From positions 248,001-312,000 of the forward strand of contig NZ_MRCM01000001.1 of the NCBI RefSeq assembly GCF_002303885.1: a stretch of 64,000 bases of DNA, given 5' to 3'. Source of the DNA: Flavobacterium sp. ACN2. Its GTDB lineage: Bacteria > Bacteroidota > Bacteroidia > Flavobacteriales > Flavobacteriaceae. Shown here piece after piece: positions 58,901-64,000 of this stretch (the stretch's first letter is position 1; the number at the start of each line of letters is the position of its first letter). The notes below the pieces were generated by a model. It was not told the DNA's origin, searched no databases, and was given only the letters and a program-made list of their open reading frames with translations. The position numbers and the translations under genes are program-made.

Positions 58901-61900
58901 TCATAATCTTGCGGACCTGATGCATCTGAAGGAACAAAAGTAAACTCATAAGTATTGTCTCCTGAAATTAGTTTTAATAGCGATCCCGACACAGGCTGCA
59001 TTGCTCCAATAAGATTACCTCCAATAGTTCCTACTACCGATAAGTTCTCTCCGACAGCCAACAAACTATATTCAGATCCTAATTTAACTGTAACAGGAGT
59101 ACCTTTAGTAATAGGAGCTGACCAAGTTAAATTCTGCCATGTTGTGCCAATTCCTAAAAGTCCTAAACCTGTAGTAATTGTTGAGAATGTCTGAGGATTT
59201 CCATCAATTGCATTTGCATTGTTTGAAACACTCCCAGTAAGTATAAAGCCTTCACTTTCTCCTGATGCATAAACTCGTTCTGTCAAGTTTTGACAGCTAG
59301 TAAGATCTATCACATTGATTACCTTAGTTGCAGTAACACTACAAGTTCCTAAAGTTGCAACAGCCGTGTAGGTGTAAACTCCCGGAACATTTAAAGAACC
59401 TGTTGTAAATGGAGGACCTGCAAGCGCAACACCTTGTGGATTAAACCATGTTACAGTTCCTGTAGAAGTAGCATTTAACGCAACATCAGCTCCAACATTT
59501 ACAGATTCTTGCGGATTAGTCACCACTAAAGTTGGTACCGCATTAATTGTTACGGTCACAGATTGTCTAGCTGACGGGCAAGTGCTTGTCGCGCCCTGTG
59601 CTTGTATAGAATAAATACCACTTACTGTTACATTTGCAGCAGCATCGGCGGTCATTACATTGTTTAAAGGATCATAAAAAGTATAAGTAGCTGCTGAATC
59701 AAAATTTGTGATCGCATTAGCCAAATTGGCGCTACCACAGGCTACTAATGGAGTAGTGATAACCGTTAAAGGTGTTGTTGAAGGAAAATTAACCGTTACT
59801 AGTTTTAAATCTCCATTCACATTCTCACAAGTACCTCCATTAACTGCAGATATATATAAATTGTAAGGAGAATTTAAAGTTGTTAAACCAGTTAATGAAA
59901 GAACACCAGTAATAGGATCTTTTGCAAATGTTATGCTTCCATCTACACTTCCATCTACAATTTCTGTTACTTTATTCTGATCTCTATAATACTTAAACTG
60001 AACACCAGCAATATCAGAAGATGGAGTTAAAACTGCCTCTCCAGAACAAGTAGCTTCAACTGGACTTGTAATTAAAATATTTGCCGCAGTCGGAATTGGT
60101 AAAACATTAACAGTAACCGCTTGGCGTAAGCTGTTAACACAACCTCCTCGTGTTGCTTCTAAGTAGTATGTAGTTGTAGTTGTTAATGGAGCTGTTGGAG
60201 CTACGCTTACAACATTTCCTAAAGTTGGAGAATCATACCATTGAAAGGTTTCTCCTCCTGTTGAAGTTGCAGATAAATTAGCTGTTTGACCAGCACAAAT
60301 TGGTACCGCTGCTCCAGTTATTGTGGCATTTGGAAATCTATAAGAAGCTCCATAAATGTTTACAGTTGTCAATAAACCAACCAATGCTCCCAATCTAATA
60401 TCCACTCTATCGAATGCAGTAGTTGTTGGGTAACTAACTTTGAATTTGTTTCCTGATAATACCTGTAAGTTCAATAAACTATTGTTTACTGCAAGTCTGC
60501 CTGGGTTTTCAACTCCTGCTAAAGAAGTTCCAATGCTTACAGATCCCAGCAATGCAATATCAGCAAGACCGCCTGGTAATTCTAATTCAACATCAATAAT
60601 ATCCCCCGCCTGACCAGGTGTTAGAAAATTTAGTTGTTGTTGTATGTATGAATTAAGTACTCCCGCAGTTATTGTCAAAGAAGAAAATGTATTTGGATTT
60701 CCGTCAACAGCGTTAGGTCCGTTCACACCATTACATAGAACACATAATAAACCAGGGTCAACCGTTATGGCTTGTGTACTTGGTTGCAAACAAGTGCTAA
60801 CTGTATTGGTTACGATCACATTTATAGCAGCTCTTGAAGTACTTCTACAATCTGATGCCGTATTTACAGCTTCAACATAAAATGTTTTATTTGCCGTTAA
60901 AACCGGATTAGGTATATAAGTATTACTACCAGAACCTTGCAAAAGATTTCCTGCTGTCGGCGCATCATACCATAAATAAGAAACTCCAGGGCTACTTACA
61001 ACAGACAGCTGTACATTCTGGCCTGACTGAATAATAACGCTAGAAGATACAGGGACTGGTGCCGCTGGTCTAGGATTTACATTTACATTTACCGCTGTAC
61101 GAGCACTTAAACAAGTTCCAATTACTGCTTCAATATAATAAGTAGTTGGAACAGTTAGATTTGGAGTTACAAAAGAAGTTCCTGTAAATACCAAAGTTCC
61201 TCCTGTAGCAGCATCATACCAATTATACGTTGTGCCTGCAACTGGAGATTGAATTGTTATTGTTGTCGTTTCTCCGCTACATAAATTTGCAGGAACAGTA
61301 GAAATCGCTGTTGGCGCCACTGGACTATCGACTGTAACAGTAAAAGGATTTCTTACACTATTAACGCAACCATTACGAGTTAATTCAACATAATAAGTTG
61401 CATTAGCTGTCAAGGCTGGAGTTGTAAAAGAAGCTGTACTGCTTAATAAATTTCCGCCAGTTAAAGCATCATACCATCTAATAGTTTCGCCTAAAGCCAG
61501 ATTAGCATTTAAAGTGGCTGTTTGTCCACTGCAAATTGTAGTATTTCCAGAAACAACTGGAGCTTTATATCTATAGGCCGCTTGGTAAATATCCAAATTA
61601 GTTAAAAGACCAAGCACACCTCCTAAACGAACTTCAACACGGTCAAAATTTGCACCAGCCGTAACGCTTGCTCTATATCTAGTACCACTTAATAACTGTA
61701 AAGTAATAAGAGGATTATTAATCGTAACTCTATCATTATTATAAGTCGCACCATTATAAGTTGCTAAACTAATCGCGCTTAACAACTGAACATCTGCTAA
61801 ACCTCCTGGCAATTCTAAGTCAACATCTACAATATCACCAGCTTTTCCTGGATTTGTAAATTGTAATGTTTGCTGCATAGATCCTAATACATTGGCAGGA

Positions 61901-63372
61901 AGAGTAAGTCTTGTTGCAGTTGCAGGATTTCCGTCTACAGAAAAATTCGGATTTGTAGCATTACACAATAAACATACACCAACTTGAGAAGTTACCTGAC
62001 TGCTGGCTTCAAGACATCCGCCTAAAGCTGCTGGCTGAACCGTTACGGTAACTGGTACTCTCGTCGCGCTAACACAATTTCCGTTTGGGCTTTGTGCTTC
62101 AACGTAATACGTTTTAGTAGCTGTTAAAATTGGTGTTGTAAAGGTGGCTGTATTTGTTGCAACAGCTGTTCCTCCAGTTGAAGTTTCATACCAGTTTAAT
62201 TGCGCTCCTACCTCTGTAGTCGATGCATTTAACGTTGCATTCTGACCAGATTGAATAGTCACACTTTGCGTTAAAACTGTCGGAGTTATTGGAACGGCTG
62301 TAGAAACAACACTAACTGGCGTACGAGAACTAACACAGCTGCCAATGGCAGCCTCCACAAAGAATTGAGTAGTTCCTAATGGTACTGTTGGCGAATAGGT
62401 AGTTCCACTAGCTAAAGCAGGACCACCAGTTGCCGAAGAGTACCAGTTGTAAGTTGTTCCCGGAGCCACATTTACAACCGATAAAGTTGTTTGCTGAGTT
62501 GCACCTGTAGAACAAACTGTTGTTCCAACATTACTAATTCCCGGAATCAATGGATTAGAAACATTCAAGACCACAGGTACACGAACATTTCCTTCGCAGC
62601 CTGCAGCTCTAGTTATTCCTATATAATATGTTGTATTTGCTGCTAAAGCAGGAGTTGTATACGTATTTCCTACTGCCAAAGCTGTTGTAGAAAATTCAGA
62701 ACTATACCATGCCAGCGAAGTACCCGCTGCAGGTGTTGCTGTAAGAGTGGTTGGAACTCCCGCACAAACTGTCTGGGATAAACCTCCAGATACAGTTGGT
62801 TGTGCAAATTCTAACCTAACATCATAGACTCTTAAGCTTACCAAAAGACTTAAAAGGCCTCCACCAACTTGAATTTGAATTTGGTTGGTGTCACCCGTAA
62901 TAGGGAATTTTGCAACAGCAACCGTATTGCCGCTTAGCAAATTCAAATTCAAAAGCGGACTATTTAAAGCCACACTTGAACCTACATTGGCTCCAGAATT
63001 TTTAGCTTGAACTGTTGCATTTGATAACAAGGTTAGATCAAGCAATCCGTTGCCTGTACCAAAGTATATCGCAACTTGGTCACCGGCTCGAGCCGTTTGA
63101 TTTAAGGTCAATGTTTCTTCTGCAAAACATCCAAGTACTGCAACACCATTTGTTAAGGTTGCATAAGTGGATAAGCCAGCGCTATCAAAAGCATTGGCAG
63201 GACTATTAACATCTACTCCTAAACACAAAAGCCCTCCCCCTGCACTATTTGTCTGAGACACAGGTCTACAAATAGTCTGAGAGAATGCATTAGTGCATAT
63301 AAAGAATAACGTTAAAAGTCCTAATAATCTCATTTGAGGATTGAGACTACAAAAAGTAAATTTTTTTTTCAT
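52960..63372 (-). CDS. Giant repetitive cell-surface adhesin with type-B T9SS sorting domain
   Basis: 3,470 residues from ATG at 63372 (a TTG 24 codons up precedes the signal peptide). Signal peptide ends near ...NAFSQ. The N-terminal half has five copies of an uncharacterised module of about 150 residues and Ig-like domains of the form ...CAGVPTTLTATPAAGT... The middle has 15 Ig-like repeats of about 80 residues, of which ten (residues 2057-2856) are nearly identical. Then a DUF11 domain (DLTITHTVDNPTPNFGDKVT) and a gliding-motility-associated type-B C-terminal domain (NEFTPNNDGKNDLFRI ... LPTGTYFYVITIGDG). It is exported by the T9SS with the adjacent PorP/SprF protein and likely works in adhesion or gliding, as SprB does. 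Confidence 0.9.
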   Translation of the reverse strand: MKKKFTFCSLNPQMRLLGLLTLFFICTNAFSQTICRPVSQTNSAGGGLLCLGVDVNSPANAFDSAGLSTYATLTNGVAVLGCFAEETLTLNQTARAGDQVAIYFGTGNGLLDLTLLSNATVQAKNSGANVGSSVALNSPLLNLNLLSGNTVAVAKFPITGDTNQIQIQVGGGLLSLLVSLRVYDVRLEFAQPTVSGGLSQTVCAGVPTTLTATPAAGTSLAWYSSEFSTTALAVGNTYTTPALAANTTYYIGITRAAGCEGNVRVPVVLNVSNPLIPGISNVGTTVCSTGATQQTTLSVVNVAPGTTYNWYSSATGGPALASGTTYSPTVPLGTTQFFVEAAIGSCVSSRTPVSVVSTAVPITPTVLTQSVTIQSGQNATLNASTTEVGAQLNWYETSTGGTAVATNTATFTTPILTATKTYYVEAQSPNGNCVSATRVPVTVTVQPAALGGCLEASSQVTSQVGVCLLCNATNPNFSVDGNPATATRLTLPANVLGSMQQTLQFTNPGKAGDIVDVDLELPGGLADVQLLSAISLATYNGATYNNDRVTINNPLITLQLLSGTRYRASVTAGANFDRVEVRLGGVLGLLTNLDIYQAAYRYKAPVVSGNTTICSGQTATLNANLALGETIRWYDALTGGNLLSSTASFTTPALTANATYYVELTRNGCVNSVRNPFTVTVDSPVAPTAISTVPANLCSGETTTITIQSPVAGTTYNWYDAATGGTLVFTGTSFVTPNLTVPTTYYIEAVIGTCLSARTAVNVNVNPRPAAPVPVSSSVIIQSGQNVQLSVVSSPGVSYLWYDAPTAGNLLQGSGSNTYIPNPVLTANKTFYVEAVNTASDCRSTSRAAINVIVTNTVSTCLQPSTQAITVDPGLLCVLCNGVNGPNAVDGNPNTFSSLTITAGVLNSYIQQQLNFLTPGQAGDIIDVELELPGGLADIALLGSVSIGTSLAGVENPGRLAVNNSLLNLQVLSGNKFKVSYPTTTAFDRVDIRLGALVGLLTTVNIYGASYRFPNATITGAAVPICAGQTANLSATSTGGETFQWYDSPTLGNVVSVAPTAPLTTTTTYYLEATRGGCVNSLRQAVTVNVLPIPTAANILITSPVEATCSGEAVLTPSSDIAGVQFKYYRDQNKVTEIVDGSVDGSITFAKDPITGVLSLTGLTTLNSPYNLYISAVNGGTCENVNGDLKLVTVNFPSTTPLTVITTPLVACGSANLANAITNFDSAATYTFYDPLNNVMTADAAANVTVSGIYSIQAQGATSTCPSARQSVTVTINAVPTLVVTNPQESVNVGADVALNATSTGTVTWFNPQGVALAGPPFTTGSLNVPGVYTYTAVATLGTCSVTATKVINVIDLTSCQNLTERVYASGESEGFILTGSVSNNANAIDGNPQTFSTITTGLGLLGIGTTWQNLTWSAPITKGTPVTVKLGSEYSLLAVGENLSVVGTIGGNLIGAMQPVSGSLLKLISGDNTYEFTFVPSDASGPQDYDGIRIVSSSILSLAQNTKVFEAHYNKPVTAVTCTPGDIQDIFYGATDINLPIGAATALIGVSDAWNVADNDVTTFATMYSGVGVAAAADLTVQFKTPSVLSDTLRIVVSKPGSLLSVNLLTGFSIQRYLGNVAVGAPIQNTSTLLSIKLLPGNSLAMVLVSSPTEIYDRVRIRLGGVAGVLDFLRVHTVERTANTTVIGADPQNKITVCPGSEIELEIPEVACSTYRWYDAETGGNLVASGPTFTLPDNLTAGIYKYYIQPVRYGCENYARGEVTVEVKASAPVNALTDITLNGGTATSICSASGTVILATGLSGTPVLTNPVYHWYSFNGTTSQLIPGELTAQLIVNGLAPGTYTYFVGVSSDELCETAAADRKQITFTILPPSIGSDILVDDVTVCPGLSASLTPTAPALTSSVFTWYLDAAKTQPITNGAVIAGVTYAIDGAGVLTATGLTKAVSPITYYVAVSSTNTCENLAGTLQDAVIIVSDPNTPTTTNDTQNFCLSSASTVANIQVNESNVIWYDAAIGGNVIASTTPLVSRIYYGAATDALTGCESSVRLEVTVNVNDPGTPTLVTAGVQNFCQVDQPTFASIQTNETNIIWYTALTGGTLIPSTTALTTGQYFAAISDPATGCESASRLTVDVIVSDPGTPTLVTAGTQTFCKEDLPTFASIQTNETNIVWYTAITGGTLIPSTTALTTGQYFAAISDPTTGCESATRLTVDVIVNDPGTPTLVTAGTQNFCLANAPTFASIQTNETNIVWYTALTGGTLIPATTALTTGQYFASISDPLTGCESASRLTVDVIVNDPGTPILVTAGTQNFCLANAPTFASVQFNQTNIVWYTALTGGTLIPSTTALTTGQYFAAISDPTTGCESAARLTVDVIVSDPGTPTLVTVGTQTFCKEDLPTFASIQTNETNIVWYTAITGGTLIPSTTALTTGQYFAAISDPATGCESAARLTVDVIVNDPGTPTLVTAGTQNFCLANAPTFASIQTNETNIVWYTAITGGTLIPSTTALTTGQYFASISDPTTGCESATRLTVDVIVNDPGTPTLVTAGTQNFCLANAPTFASVQFNQANIVWYTALTGGTVIAPTTALTTGQYFAAISDPATGCESAARLTVDVIVSDPGTPTLVTAGTQTFCLANAPTFASIQTNETNIVWYTALIGGTAIAPTTALTTGQYFAAISDPATGCESAARLTVDVIVNDPGTPTLVTAGTQNFCLVNAPTFASIQTNETNIVWYTALTGGTVIAPTTALTTGQYFAAILDPATGCESASRLTVDVIVNDPGTPTLVTAGTQNFCLVNAPTFASVEFNQTNIVWYTALAGGTVIAPTTALTTGQYFAAILDPVTGCESASRLTVDVNVTDPATPTTTAAAQTFCTGTNPTVANIQVNESNVVWYTTQTGGTALAATTTLTTTTYFGAIKDPVTGCESSVRLQVAVTVGNTLNPTTNSTAQTFCSANAPTIANIQVNESNVTWFTAATGGTAIPAGTALTSGIYFGNIVDPSGCESSTRLQVTVTVVNPSPTPTTANTTQNFCTLNSPTVANIQVNEANVVWYSTATGGTAIAPTTALVTGTYYGAVSSAIGCENPARLAVTVNVNSPSVITTPRTTQTFCLSALPTLASIFVNETNVVWYASATGGTALANTTPLTATTYYAGALTNTFNGCDNGPRLGVTIAFENDAAVQLATTDDTPCVFKGVTYSIANGKSNYVWTINGGTIVSGGGTNDGSVTVSWSDIGPGKVTVAYVNNCDERTIKTLDVTVASCSDLTITHTVDNPTPNFGDKVTFTITVNNVGEGDFINTIVSDLLPSGLQLVSSSATAGTYDPATQLWTIPTLTAGQSVVLTVVAEVLSSGNYTSVATVEISTPLDVDASNNSASVTIEPICLTVYNEFTPNNDGKNDLFRIDCIESYPNNELKVFNRYGALVYSKTRYENDWNGTANVSGVVNRGDMLPTGTYFYVITIGDGTVKKGWLSIMR
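54805..57204 (-). repeat. Ten tandem 240-bp coding repeats with 720-bp higher-order structure
   Basis: Exactly ten units of 240 bp (80 residues each) starting at the Asp-Pro-Gly-Thr-Pro motif. Units 2-4, 5-7 and 8-10 form three 720-bp blocks: the third unit of each block carries FNQ in place of TNET (positions 56401, 55681 and 54961 mark it), and units 2 and 5 start with KEDL instead of LANA. Each unit has two conserved cysteines (NFC/TFC and GCES). Divergent units flank it on both sides. Confidence 0.95.
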
Positions 63373-64000
63373 AATTTGGAAGATTAGAAAATGGACAATA
63401 AAACACCTCTTGCAGTAAGTGCAAGCACCTACGCAATTAAACAATCAGTTAAAAATCAAACAGTTAAAACAAACAATAGTAGCCTATAAAAAAGCTGCTA
63501 ATTTCTGTTTTAATAAAAAAAATTATGTTGAATTCGGCATATCAAAGTATACCGTAGAACAAATTCTATCTCTGTGAGACAAAATAAGTTCTGCATTTTT
63601 AGAGGAAAAATGATTGTAATCAATTTTCCAAGAGGAGTGATTTGTTGCAGGCCTAATTTTCATAATGAAAATTTTAGTTGAAAGTAGAACTGGGGTTCTT
63701 TATATATGTTGATTCATTTTTTTCAGAAAGTTGATTAATCTTTTCTAAAATTAACTAGCTGTAAAAAACTAGTTCGAATCTATTTATATCCAATAAAATT
63801 ATTCTCCCTCATAATTAGCCCGCCAAATGGGGTAATTAAAAGACAGCAAACTAAAATGTAACACTTTTGAAAAAAAATTAAGTATTGGGTAACGATCAAA
63901 TTTATCGTTGAAACGAAGTAAGCGAAATAGGTTAAAAAATAAAACTAAAACAAAATGTACGATTAAAGTAAATTTGATAAAGAAAGTAATTGTCAATTCC
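63373..64000. other. 628-bp region upstream of the giant adhesin gene without a supported gene
   Basis: A+T rich. A hydrophobic minus-strand frame (63799-63996) starts only at TTG and has no family likeness. No exact TAnnTTTG box with partner could be fixed for the adhesin operon; TACTTTG near 63545 is one base off. A GTTCGAATC word near 63773 has no tRNA around it. Confidence 0.6.

Noticed and set aside
63765..63785. GTTCGAATC, a tRNA T-loop-like word
   Set aside because: No acceptor stem, anticodon arm or CCA context around it.
63799..63996. Hydrophobic 65-codon minus-strand frame at the window end
   Set aside because: Starts at TTG, very A+T rich, no recognisable motif and no promoter.

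Overview
The window is a 64 kb piece of a Flavobacterium-type (phylum Bacteroidota) chromosome. The evidence is the low G+C, promoters of the TTTG / TAnnTTTG type instead of -35/-10 boxes, A-rich ribosome-binding regions without clear Shine-Dalgarno, and marker genes such as a gliding/type IX secretion (T9SS) adhesin with its PorP/SprF partner, N-acylornithine carbamoyltransferase (argF'), DUF4835, DUF6913 and a split 5'-nucleotidase. No tRNA, rRNA, CRISPR array, transposase or prophage was seen.

Region 1 (1-11,840, minus strand) is an arginine/proline biosynthesis operon. In transcription order it reads GNAT acyltransferase, argG, argC, argD, proA, proB, argF', argB, argE-like, a RhuM-family gene, argH (cut by the window edge). 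Together they make arginine through N-acylated intermediates and the first two steps to proline. The operon has a strong promoter, a leader of about 320 nt with four small hairpins, and most internal gaps are filled by inverted repeats of differing sequence. RhuM is a stray accessory gene wedged between argE and argH.

Region 2 (11,955-28,120) is mixed housekeeping: a secreted M1 peptidase, sugar mutarotase, outer-membrane barrels, smpB, a lipoprotein, an HTH/degenerate-Fic protein, pcm, a Gfo/Idh oxidoreductase, 3-hydroxybutyryl-CoA dehydrogenase, yggS, an exonuclease/GIY-YIG fusion, a voltage-gated K+ channel with a zinc ribbon, miaA and an acyl-ACP thioesterase. A structured intergenic element precedes miaA and a palindromic repeat follows the thioesterase gene.

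Region 3 (28,981-32,749, minus) is the most unusual locus: an overlapping four-gene operon of a very basic unknown protein, RtcB RNA ligase, a 12-cysteine zinc-ribbon protein and release factor PrfH. RtcB and PrfH are known to form a rescue-and-repair pair for ribosomes cleaved in the decoding centre. The other two genes look like undescribed partners. A self-contained 27-codon transcription unit lies just upstream.

Region 4 (32,942-49,787) holds an RprX/RprY-like two-component system, coaE, a glycosyltransferase, fabV, recN, DUF4835, coaBC, rpoZ, bamD, dapA, DUF6913, split 5'-nucleotidase genes, a YhhN-like membrane protein and ligA.

Region 5 (50,031-63,372, minus) is a T9SS surface-adhesin operon: a 3,470-residue type-B C-terminal-domain protein, a PorP/SprF-like protein and an OmpA-family peptidoglycan-binding protein. 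The adhesin gene holds ten near-identical 240-bp repeats arranged as 720-bp higher-order units. The last 628 bases (63,373-64,000) show no convincing gene.
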